From NCBI RefSeq assembly GCF_000715075.1, contig NC_134087.1:188511276-188575275 (forward strand): 64,000 bases of DNA. The letters are read 5' to 3'. This document shows positions 45,732 to 55,378 of the stretch, piece after piece. A model generated the notes under the pieces. It made no database searches. It was not told the origin of the DNA and saw only the letters and a list, made by a program, of their open reading frames with translations. The stretch's first letter is position 1; each line of letters starts with the position of its first letter. The translations under genes and the position numbers were made by a program. This DNA comes from Nicotiana tabacum (Eukaryota; Streptophyta; Magnoliopsida; Solanales; Solanaceae).

Positions 45732-47340
45732 AAAGGAGAGGAAGAACATACAGGACAGACATAAGGAGAGACACAAGAGAACAGAGAGAGGATAGATTTG
45801 AGAAGAGAGAGCTGAAATACATACATATTAATACACACAGAACATACAGGAGACAGACACAGGGAGATTTCTGATAATAACACAAGACAGAGAAGTAAAA
45901 CAAGGAAGGTATAAACATTGAGGGACTGGTTCTGGATTTTAAAATACACAGACAGAGAGAGATAGATAGGGATAAAAAGAGAGCAAGAAATAAAAAAACA
46001 GACAGGAAATCAGAAACTTTGGTTTTGTTTGAAGTTCATCTGCTGTCAATCTGTTAGGTAGCATTGCTTCTTCTAAGTTTCAGTCGAGATTACTGGTAGT
46101 GTTTGTTGCATTGGTTTATCTCGGAATTGGATTGTCTGGAGTTCCATTTCTACTACACTGTGTGCTGCCATCATTTGGCCTTTTCCCTCGTCTATAATTG
46201 CATCTTGCACTGGAATTTGTCCTGCTGCTATTTATCTGCTACTGCTGTTGTTTCGTTTGCACCGCTGCTCAACTGACTCTCCTGCTTTCTTCATTGTAAG
46301 CATCTCCCAGGTACACATTTCAAGTCCCATATTGGTGTAACCGAAACAGTTTGAAAGCATGAAATGAAAAAGGTTGAAGAAGTTCAAAGTTATTTATTGT
46401 AATATTCATGGTATATTAATGGGCCTGTGTAGTTGTTAGTTTACAATTCAATAGTACGAAAGTGTATGTTAACTAACACTCATCTGAGCTTAGTCCTTCA
46501 TGTTTTAGTTTGTAGTTGTTTGTTAATACGGGGTATGGATACTCCAAACTTATACTATGCTGCCTTGTTTTATTTTAGTCCTTTTCCTGGGTCTCGTTAG
46601 GCAGTACATAAGATCACATTCAAATCCCATTAGTAACAACGCCTAGTAGTTAATTCATTTAATCTTGCCTAAATAAGTTTAGCTAAATTCAACTCAAGAA
46701 ATGTTTGGAGTAGTTGTAGCGTTTCACCAGCTTGTATGTCATTTTCATTAAAATTGAAGGCAGGTTCCACGAGATACTGCATTCTTCATCTTTCAAACAA
46801 TTCACCCAATGAATCAAATGATTGACAGGAAATCCGGATTTGGTTAAGTAATTTAGCACGTACCTTTTCCCTTTTTATTTTAGAGACAAACATAACAGAA
46901 AATGTAGCCACTTTAGGATATCTCTTTTAAATAATGAGATGAGCCCCGTTAGAAGAAAGATACACATTGCGGGGCCCTCAATAAATAAACATTTAGAATT
47001 TGGAGATGGGCGGTATAGTGAATTTCCTTGCCTTCTCCAAAGATAACAACACGTTAGACTCTTTAGGCGCGGCTTAATTAAATTACCTTCTTAAACACGG
47101 GTGCACATTGATGTGACCCAAATCCAAGTCTCAACGGAGTCAAAATGTGTTGACGACCACGGGTGCATTGATTGTGACGTGGCTCGAGATGCATTTTTCA
47201 CGACGTTGCAATTCTATAAATGAGTGATAATAATAAAAGCGGTTTAAACTTAATAAAAGCACGTAAGTCATAACATGTATTTAAATCAGATATTTAGCCA
47301 TTATAACAATTTAAGCGACCGTGCTAGAACCACGGGATTC

Positions 47341-47362
47341 GAGGGTGCCTAACACCTTCCCT
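47341..47362 (+). ncRNA. U5 hairpin with GCCUAACACCU loop (G)
   Basis: GAGGG-TGCCTAACACCTT-CCCTC. The loop is the same in E, C, A and B; the stem differs but still pairs. Confidence 0.6.
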
Positions 47363-47612
47363 CGGGTCAACAGAATTCCTTACTTAGAATTTTTGGTTCG
47401 CAGACTTCATTTGGATAGTCGAATATTTTTCCTTGATTTGGGATTCAAGATAAACCGGTGACTTGGGACACCAAAAGCCAAACCTTTCCCAAGTGGCGAC
47501 TCTGAATTAAATAAATAATCCCATTTCGAATATTGTCACTTAAATTGGAAAAACTCCACCCGCGCATTTAACTCTTCGGGGCCGGGCGCGCAAAAAGGAG
47601 GTGTGACAGCTC

Positions 47613-47630
47613 TGGCGAATCTGCTGGGGA
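47613..47630 (+). promoter_or_regulatory. Primer binding site of element G
   Basis: TGGCGAATCTGCTGGGGA, one base different from the E and A sites, four bases after the LTR end. Confidence 0.8.
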
Positions 47631-47938
47631 TAATTAACCCAAAACCACTGGTTCAGGGTTCAAGAATTCGAGCTTAGAATAATTGTTATATTTGGCTTTA
47701 TTATCTGATCTTTATTACATGTTTTTGCATAACGTGCTAAATGTTGTCTTTTACCGCTTTGATATTATATGAACTGTATATAAACTGTGCCGAAACCCTT
47801 CTCTTCTTACCTCCGGGGAGAAGCTCGCTGGTCGAGACTCCCTATTCTGTTAGTGTCAATACCTGAAATAAGAAAGAGGTCGGACAAGTTACAAAGCCGG
47901 ACGATCTCGCGGGTCCCCGGTACGTAGCCCCCTCCTCG

Positions 47939-47959
47939 ACTCGAGTTGTCCGCTCGGGT
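47939..47959 (+). ncRNA. Leader hairpin with UUGUCCG loop (G)
   Basis: CTCGAG-TTGTCCG-CTCGGG, as in E. Confidence 0.6.
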
Positions 47960-48624
47960 ACACAGTCTAGAACAAATACCCAGGTTACGAACCTAGAATA
48001 ACTTGACTTCATGCCGGATCCCTAGTAGGAACGCTTATTTGCATCATGTTGCATTTGACTTAGGGGACTCAACACAGGGGTTGGGTCCGTCTAGGACAGG
48101 CAACCGGAAATGAAAAGACCATCCTGCTGCATCCTATTTGTTTTGCGCATTTATTTGCTTCAGTTCCGCATGCTGACCGGTTTTTTTTTAAAAAAAGGGA
48201 AAAATAGCAGCGTAGGGAGATAATTACTTCTTTTGGAAAAATCAATGTCCGAGTAGTGTCGAAACCTCACCGGAATTTCTTCTAAAATATATATATAAAA
48301 AAAAAGAGATTGTCTTCTAGTTTGATTTTAAAAAAAATATATAAAAAATTTCTTTTTATCATTTTCAAAATCAAAAAAAAGAGAAGGTATTTATTTAAAA
48401 GTAAAAAAATAAAAAAATAAAAAAATAAAACGGAAAATTCATAATTCAAAAAAATGTTGTTTCTTTTGTAGTACCCCTTTTATAAATTCAGACTAATAGT
48501 CCAAATATTTCCTAAAAAAAAATAATAAATATTTTCTTTAATCTTTATCTCTTTTCAAAAATAGTATAAAAATATATATTCTTGTTTTCTAAGTTTATTT
48601 GATTTTCTCTATTCACGATAGCCC

Positions 48625-48690
48625 GAACTACGCCGGTTTGATTCTCACCGGATGTGAGATACGTAGGCAACCCTCGTCGGGTTCAACCAC
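48625..48690 (+). ncRNA. Intercistronic RNA motif, copy G1
   Basis: GAACTACG, TTTGATT, hairpin CTCAC...GTGAG (48644-48648 with 48654-48658), ATACGTAGGCA (outer stem 48628-48632 with 48662-48666), then hairpin AACCC/GGGTT. It lies before ORF1. Confidence 0.65.
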
Positions 48691-49005
48691 ATTTTGCTAA
48701 AATAACCAAAATCAATAAATAAATAGAAAAAAAGAAGATGTGTCAATTTTTTTAAAAAAGAGTCATAAATAAGTCGGGTGACACTGTTTTATCATAAATG
48801 GCCGAATGTTTCCGAAAAAGGGACGCCGGAAGGCTGACTTTGCATAAACAGCCACCTTTGGGTCTTGCTTAGCATTTTTGTCCAGTTGACCCACACAGCC
48901 TTAAAATCTTCGTCCCCAAAGTGTTTAAAGGCCGTGTTCAAAACTTGATCCCCTTTGTAAAATATTTTTTGAGTCAATTCATTTTTGTTAAAATCACCTT
49001 AATAA

Positions 49006-51063
49006 ATGTGCAGGATAAGCACGATGCAAAATGAACATTTTTCAATAATGACCAAAATCCCTGTCAAGTTACGGCTATGGTGGAATGATCTAGGTGTTGA
49101 AGGACAAAATGAGGTCAAGAAATATCTGAAAGGTCTCGTGGGTTTGTTGGAAATCCAGCCTCGGGGAGATATCATAAGAGCTTTGATTACCTACTGGGAC
49201 CCGGCGCACAATGTTTTCCATTTCTCTAATTTTGAACTCACCCCGACTTTGGAAGAAATGGCTGGGTACATCGGGAATGCTGAACTTCCTTTAAGACAAA
49301 AATACTTGGTCGCCCCAAGAGTTGTCACGGTACATCGGTTCCTAGATTCATTGAAGATACCCAGAACAGTCCACAACCCAGATCTGGCAGCCGGATTTTG
49401 TACTCCATGCTTCATATATGATAGGTACGGTCATGAGGGGGGATTCAACAATCCAATCAACAAACTGTGCAGCAAAGGTGTTCGTCAGAAGTGGGACAAG
49501 CACAAACGGGTAGCGTTCTTAATGATGTTCCTGGGCCTTCTGGTATTTCCAAGGAAAGACGGAAACATTGATTTGAAGATATCCGGGGTCGTCAGCACTT
49601 TACTCACGCAAAGTGACAGTACTCTCGCGCCTATGGTGGTATCTGACATCTTTCGAGCTCTTACAGCTTGTAAAGCTGGGGGAAATTTCTTCGAAGGTTG
49701 TAACTTGCTCCTACAGATATGGATGACCGAGCACCTCTGCCATCATTCCGAGATTTTGAGCCATGGTTCCCCGGCAAAGACCTGCATAGAAGAATCTTAC
49801 ACGAGAACCAAAGAGATCAGTTTGCCCAAAGGAGTCCTGGCATGGACCTCGTTCTTTCAAGCTCTTACGGCCAGCCAAATACAATGGACGCTAGGATGGT
49901 TGCCTGTTGATGAGATCCTATATATGTAGGCAGCTAAGACTCATTTCTTACTGATGGGGCTTAAGAGCATTCAACCTTACGCACCCTGCCGAGTTTTGAG
50001 ACAGTTCGGAAGATGCAAGACAGTACCTCATGAGGAAGATCTTAGCACTCAAGCAGTTGAGATAAGTCCTAACGGACAATTCCCAGAAGCAAAGATTCGC
50101 CAAATCTGGAGTGAGTGTCAATATTTGAAATCAGATACTTGCGTGCGGGATCGAGCCAAAGGAGAGACGGCACCAGGCTACCTTGCATGGTATAGAAGGG
50201 AACTGGAGCTTGAAAGGCCGGCTAAGAGACCCCACATCCGGAATTTCACCGAATCATCGCAAAGGCAGTGGGATTGGTTAGCGAAAGAAAGAGACTATTG
50301 CGCCGAAATCAGCAGGTTAAAGCAACAAGTGGAAAGCTTGAAATATGAGCACAACGTGCAAGTTGCTACCGATCTGGGAGAGCGGAACAGGTTAATTCAG
50401 GAAAACGACATGCTCAGAGCCCAGATCAAACAGATAAGGGTGGATGCGGGTAAACAGCCAAGGCATCGATCAGACGAGAAGCTGATAAAAAGGCTAAAAA
50501 GCGAAATCAGGGAATGGCAAGATGGTTTGGAGAAATCTGAAAACGTCATAGCGGAGCTCATGGCACAGTGAGATACAAGAGCAGATAAGCATCGCCGGTA
50601 CCTGAATCAATTGGAAGGCGACCACGAGAAAACTGTTGCTAAAATAAAGAGAGAGATAGCTGCACTTGAGATCAAAGCAGTTAATCAGGCCAAGGATTTC
50701 CAAATTGAGAGCAGATACTGGTACGACTCAATAGCCCAGATGAAGTCGGAAGTACGACGACTGAAGCATCAGCATATACAGGATGCTCAAGTCTTCAAGA
50801 TATGCAACGATCAGATAAAACGCCTACTCGTAGAGAAAAAGCAAACCAGAGATAGGATCAAGGCCATTGCCCATGCCATCACCAGACGATGTCTACGATG
50901 TGAGAACATGTCCAGCGTTACCATCCTCTCGGCAGTAATGGGTCATGTCAAGCAGACTATGCACGAGCTAGTGCAACTTGAGAGGGATCTCACGCCTAGG
51001 ACCGCGGCGAGGCCGAACGATGCCCCGCGGACACCAATTTTCAAAACCATAATGCATTCATAA
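49006..51063 (+). pseudogene. ORF1 of element G, 685 codons with two stops
   Basis: One frame throughout, broken only by TAG at 49927-49929 and TGA at 50569-50571 (CGA-to-TGA type). The first part (LRLWWNDLGVEGQNEVKKYL, then YWDPAHNVFHFSNFELTPTL) resembles the plant domain listed as DUF7745, related to the plant mobile domain; this is from memory. The second part is Lys/Glu/Arg-rich and clearly coiled coil (EISRLKQQVESLKYEHNVQ, then SEIREWQDGLEKSENVIAEL). Ogre elements are known to carry an ORF1 of unknown role before gag. E lacks it. With two point stops and no frameshift it decayed only recently, or the element depends on a relative for it. Confidence 0.8.
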
Positions 51064-51634
51064 GTCAAATCTGCATCTTAGCATCTTCTGCCTGTTTTTC
51101 CCATCAGGGTGATTTTTAGTCTATTTTGAGTCTAGGTTTATTTTCGAAGTTTGCTTTTTCTTTTGCAAAATGTAGTTTGTAATAGACCATTTCAATAATA
51201 AAGAGGTTGCTTCTTTTACGCTCATTTGTGTTTTTCGAACTACGTAATGATCTGATTCACGTAGGCAATCCTCATCGGATTCGGTCGCATTTCTTTTACT
51301 GCAAAATAAAGAAAAAAAAATATAATAATAAAAAAAAGGGGAAAAACTAATAAGAGGAAAATTCCGGAATGACGCATGCTCTCGTAGCAAACATATAGTA
51401 ATCCACTTAACTGTATAGGTGCATCATGCCCAACGTGAGATTAACTATCTGTTATTTGCTGCAAATTAACCGCGCGTTTGTCGTTGAGTTTCCAGGGTTT
51501 TTTGGAAAGACGGTGGGTTTGGTGAAAGTCTGGCCTCGCACTCACACTTCACGAGGTCAAGGAGAAGTGTTCAACTACCTGTTGTTAGGACCAGAAGCAG
51601 TACTCACACTTACTTCACCAGGTCAAAAGGAAGT
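51064..51634 (+). other. Spacer between ORF1 and gag of G
   Basis: No gene. Holds RNA motif copy G2 and two ACACTTC...GAAGTGT hairpins (51545-51575 and 51603-51630) just before the gag start. Confidence 0.6.
51237..51290 (+). ncRNA. Intercistronic RNA motif, copy G2
   Basis: GAACTACG, TCTGATTC, then directly ACGTAGGCA; the inner hairpin is missing while the outer stem (51240-51244 with 51260-51264) and the following hairpin AATCC/GGATT remain. Confidence 0.6.
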
Positions 51635-53641
51635 GTGGAAATGTCTTCAGAAATTCCATTGCAAACAATCCCTGTTTCCGAGGAGAGCTCGATCTCAGCC
51701 GTCCTCACACCTGAGTCCGCAACTGCGGAGGAAAATAGAATCCTACGGCTCCGCATGTTGGAAATGCTGGACGATTGGAATAACGGGAAAGAGCCGCCAA
51801 GTGTCATCCCCGGATTCCCTGAATTATTCTCCAGGTCAAGTGGGACTTCTAATGTCCCCATAAATTATCCTGCTACCCCATTCGGGTACCCAGCCACCTC
51901 AGCCTTCTCTGCTGGATCGCCTTCTGAGCCTCATCCCCGAATGTCAGCCACCGATGCAAGCATGAACATCTTTACTGCATCGCCTTGCCCAATCACGGCA
52001 CAACCTGCCACGTACAAACCAAGCTTTGACTCATCCTCTTTTACATTCCAAGCACCATCGTTCTCAATGGAACCAACTAGGTTCGCTACCAGCACTAATC
52101 CTCTACCGCCTCAGTGCGAGCTTGCACCCGGGCAAGATCAGAACCCCAGAATTGCAGAACAAAATGAGATTGCCAAGAGAATGAGAAGCCTTGAACAAAG
52201 TTTGAAGAATATGCAAGGGTTGAGCGGACAGAAGAGCGTCTCTTACGCCGACCTATGCATGTTCCCTCACGTGCACCTGCCAGCGGGTTTCAAGACCCCG
52301 AAGTTCGAGAAATACGATGGGCACGGTGACCCCATTGCACATCTTAAGAAATACTGCAACCAATTGCGGGGAGCTGGCGGAAAAGAAGAACTTTTAATGG
52401 CATATTTTGGGGAAAGTCTAGTAGGGATAGCCTCGGAATGGTATATGGACCAGGAAATGTCTCGATGGCATATATGGGATGATCTCGCCAGAGATTTTAT
52501 GAAACAATTCCAGTATAACATCGACATTGCGCCAGACCGAAATTCTCTGTCGAATTTAAAGAAGAAACCTTCAAAAAGCTTCAGAGAATATGCTATTAAG
52601 TGGCGTGAACAGGCGTCAAGAGTGAAGCCCCCCATGGATGAAGTGGAAATGGTCACTACCTTTCTCCAGGCTCAAGATTCTGACTATTTCCAAAACATGA
52701 TGTCAGCCATGGGTAAGCCATTCGCGGAAGCGATCAAGATTGGAGAGATGGTAGAAAATGGTCTGAAAACAGGTAGAATTCTGAGTCAAGCAGCCATAAA
52801 GGCAACCTCCCAGGCCGTCCAAAGCGGGTCCGGAGGAATGACAAGAGGGAATAAGAAAGAAGAAACGACTATGGCAGCCTCGGAAGCAAGGGAGTATCAT
52901 CATCCCAAGCCCCGTTTCCCGGAAAGAACCCCACAACACTATTACCCCCACTCCAATTTGGCATATGCTCATCAACCTTATATGGTCATGAATGCCCAAC
53001 CTTATGCCCATCCACCACAACAAGCCAACCGGGGCCCAGCTCCACCTCCCAGAAATCAGCCTCAATACCGCAACCACTATAACCCACAACCCCTGCAGAA
53101 TAACTTTCGCCCTCAGGAGCCACCTCGACGGCGGACTTTCATGCCCATCGGTGAACAATACTCTACTTTGTTCCCGAAGCTAGTCCAATTGGGTTTCTTG
53201 CAACCAATCCCTCAAACAAGGCAAAACCCGACGTCACCTTCTTACAAAGCTGGAGTCAGATGCGCCTATCATTCAGGGGCCGAGGGACATGATACAAATG
53301 ACTGCTGGTCGTTGAAAAGCGTGGTCGAGAATTTGATAGAGCAAGGGAAAATAGTGCTAAGGGACGAAAAGATCCCAAATATGACTAACAATCCATTGCC
53401 TGCTCACAATAATGGGCCGCTGATCGAAATGATTTGCGAAGACAAAGAATTCGACCCTGCTTTGAAAGCCATAATTGCCATTGTCGACACGGGGAAGAGG
53501 CCTGAGACAGACCAGAAATCAGAAAAGGGGGAGGAGGCCAAAGCTATAAAGAAAGAGCCTGAAAAGAAGGTGGAAAAGAAAGTGGTACCGGTAAAAGATG
53601 AAGTTCTTTACATACCACGAGGTCGAGCTGAGAAGACGTAG
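51635..53641 (+). CDS. gag: Gag of element G (668 aa)
   Basis: The ATG at 51635 is the first of the frame. Residues 1-190 are Ser/Pro-rich with a short coiled-coil piece (MRSLEQSLKNMQGLSGQK). From about 212 (VHLPAGFKTPKFEKYDGHGD) the retrotransposon gag domain runs to about 385, with SEWYMDQEMSRWHIWDDLA, FQYNIDIAPDR and SFREYAIKWREQASR. A Pro/Gln/Tyr/His linker follows. The knuckle-like CAYHSGAEGHDTNDC (C-x2-H-x5-H-x4-C) is at about 543-557, with His in the place of the second Cys; B has the same, E has Cys. The C-terminus is very rich in Lys and Glu. The frame ends at a TAG (53639-53641) but the same frame continues into the protease region, so gag-pro was one polyprotein or the stop is a lesion. 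Confidence 0.9.
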   Translation: MEMSSEIPLQTIPVSEESSISAVLTPESATAEENRILRLRMLEMLDDWNNGKEPPSVIPGFPELFSRSSGTSNVPINYPATPFGYPATSAFSAGSPSEPHPRMSATDASMNIFTASPCPITAQPATYKPSFDSSSFTFQAPSFSMEPTRFATSTNPLPPQCELAPGQDQNPRIAEQNEIAKRMRSLEQSLKNMQGLSGQKSVSYADLCMFPHVHLPAGFKTPKFEKYDGHGDPIAHLKKYCNQLRGAGGKEELLMAYFGESLVGIASEWYMDQEMSRWHIWDDLARDFMKQFQYNIDIAPDRNSLSNLKKKPSKSFREYAIKWREQASRVKPPMDEVEMVTTFLQAQDSDYFQNMMSAMGKPFAEAIKIGEMVENGLKTGRILSQAAIKATSQAVQSGSGGMTRGNKKEETTMAASEAREYHHPKPRFPERTPQHYYPHSNLAYAHQPYMVMNAQPYAHPPQQANRGPAPPPRNQPQYRNHYNPQPLQNNFRPQEPPRRRTFMPIGEQYSTLFPKLVQLGFLQPIPQTRQNPTSPSYKAGVRCAYHSGAEGHDTNDCWSLKSVVENLIEQGKIVLRDEKIPNMTNNPLPAHNNGPLIEMICEDKEFDPALKAIIAIVDTGKRPETDQKSEKGEEAKAIKKEPEKKVEKKVVPVKDEVLYIPRGRAEKT

Positions 53642-55167
53642 AACTTCGCAATCAAAAAGACAAAACCTATGTATGTGCCGAAAGGGGCCTATGTGGTCCG
53701 GGGGACGATTCAACCACCTCGGCTGAATGAGCCAGTGGTTATCGGACGCGTGCCACAAAAGCCAATGACCAACCCGTCCACAGTGCCGTGGAATTATCAA
53801 AATACTTTGGTAATGTACAAAGGTAAAGAGGTCATGGGAGAACTTCCAGAAAATACTTTCATTGGGAGGTATTCAAATACCTAAGAACTGAACAACGCCA
53901 CACAAAGGCGATTCCCGCCAAAGAAGCCCGTAAGTGTTGAAGAAGCGGAAGTGTTCTTCCAACAAATGAAAATGCCAGATTACGAAGTGATAGATCAACT
54001 GCGCAAGTACCCCGAGCAAGTGTCCATGCTGTCATTGTTAATGAGGTCGACCGAGCATCGAAAGATCTTACTAAAGACCCTGAATGAAGCATATATGCCA
54101 GTTGAAACCTCGGTAGAGCAATTAGAGCGGATGACAGAAAGATTTTTCGCCGTCAACTAAATCTCTTTCAGCAAGAACGATCTACCCCCGGAAGGAGCGG
54201 CACACAACAAGGCTTTGCATCTAACAATTAAATGCAAAGACTATTATGTCAAGCGGGTAATGCTGGATGGGGGCTCAGGTGTTGACATTTGCCCGCTCTC
54301 CACGCTACAAAGAATGGAAATTGGGACCAGAAGAATCCGACCCAACAATGTCTGCGTAAGAGCTTTCGACGGCATCAAGAGAGATACCATGGGAGAAATA
54401 GACCTGTTGTTGGTCATAGGACCAGTCGAATTTCAAGTAACCTTCCAGGTGCTCGACATGGATACATCCTACAATTTTCTCCTTGGCAGACCTTAGATCC
54501 ATGCGGCAGGAGCTGTGCCTTCCACTCTTCACCAGATGGTGAAGTTTGAGTACGAAGACCGAGAGATCGTGGTCCATGGGGAAGATGAGCATGCTATCTA
54601 TCGGGACCCATCCATCCCATATCTTGAACCGAGAGAAGGGAGCGAACATACGGTCTATCAAGCTTTCGAGATTGTACTGACAGAGCAGCACGAAGAGGGA
54701 ATACCCTGCCCCCAGCCTTTCTTGTCTAACGCCTCGGTTATGGTGGCCAAAGAGATGATCCGACACGGATTTAGGCCAGGGAAGGGGCTTGGACGAACCC
54801 TTCAGGGAATAACAGAACCCATTACCTTGCCAGTCACCAAGAAACCTTTTGGACTAGGTTTCAAACCTACTCCAGCAGACGAAGAGTGGGCAAAGAAAAG
54901 AAAAAATGAGGGTTGGAAGTTACCTCGACCACTGCCGGATTTAAATGCAACTTTCATCAGGCCAAGGTACGCTGAAGAAGAAGATGATGAGGTCTTCACA
55001 GCTGAGGAAATCGAGGAGATATGTGGGGCAATGAGAGAGATGCTCTACGAGGTCCACATGGTTCAACCAGGTAAAGGCACAAGCACTGCTGAGATGCTGT
55101 ACATGGGGCCGAACGCCCAACTTCAAAACTGGGAGGCTACGTTATTCCCGACTAGACGGAAGTCTGG
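53642..55167 (+). pseudogene. Protease and linker region of element G, with stops
   Basis: Same frame as gag. Stops TAA 53882-53884, TAA 54158-54160 and TAG 54494-54496 (in place of the Trp of LLGRPW) break it. Contents in order: PRLNEPVVIGRVPQKPMTNP; KMPDYEVIDQLRKYPEQVS; the retropepsin-like core VMLDGGSGVDICPLSTL (54257-54307); AFDGIKRDTMGEIDL; YNFLLGRP; a G-patch-like HGFRPGKGLGRTLQGI (about 54757-54805); an acidic end. The order is the same in B. The protease would process Gag-Pol in the particle. The final exon codon is split by the intron at 55168. Four point stops and no frameshift suggest recent decay by base changes. Confidence 0.8.
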
Positions 55168-55378
55168 GTAGAGTTGTCCTGCCACCTTTCCTGTGTCACA
55201 AGTTATCTCCAGGACATAACTTGAACATTTTCTTCTTTTCAATTGTTGTTTTGAGTTCCTAAGTTGTAAACATTGTTGTCTTCCAACTTTCCAAAGAAAA
55301 ATGAAAAAAATCATCATTGCTTTCCCATTCTTTCTTTTGTTCTGATTTTGTTATTTTTCCTTTTATCTTTCTTTTCAG
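55168..55378 (+). other. Predicted intron between pro and pol, element G (211 bp)
   Basis: Donor TCTGG|GTAGAG at 55168, acceptor ATCTTTCTTTTCAG| at 55378 after a long T-rich stretch. The length, 211, is exactly what is needed to pass from the gag-pro frame to the pol frame (a shift of one). Spliced, KSG continues into YNNAALNITCLRTSRPG. Introns at this place are known for Ogre elements, where splicing regulates Gag against Gag-Pol. Confidence 0.75.

Larger units (their letters stand above)
43676..47608 (+). mobile_element. Element G LTR (3933 bp)
   Basis: From TGTGAGCACG to GGTGTGACA. It holds a 24-bp inverted repeat at 44810-44859, three short repeats with GTGCATTTGTGC (45417-45475), a TTATAAAAG box at 45723, a long A/G-rich tract after it (45730-46010), the U5 hairpin at 47341-47362 and the U5 primer-like sequence at 47494-47504. 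The second LTR of G is beyond the window. No gene is supported in it; the frames are short and rich in low-complexity sequence. Confidence 0.85.
47631..49005 (+). other. Leader of element G
   Basis: No gene. The part 47800-48040 matches the E leader closely and holds the UUGUCCG hairpin at 47939-47959. An A/T-rich stretch follows (48180-48600), then RNA motif copy G1, and a block with CGCCGGAAGGCTGACTTTG shared with E. Confidence 0.65.

Noticed and set aside
48625..48690. tRNA gene or hammerhead-type ribozyme for the repeated motif
   Set aside because: The GGGTTCAA-like part resembles a T arm, but there is no acceptor stem, D arm or anticodon arm; CUGAUGA and GAAA cores of a hammerhead are absent.
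49191..49415. Antisense frames inside ORF1, gag, pro and pol of G
   Set aside because: They are shadows of the real frames, with no motif and no independent support.
51426..51863. Separate 145-codon gene before the G gag
   Set aside because: It overlaps gag in another frame and its second half is the shadow of gag; the first half lies over the hairpins and has no relatives in E.
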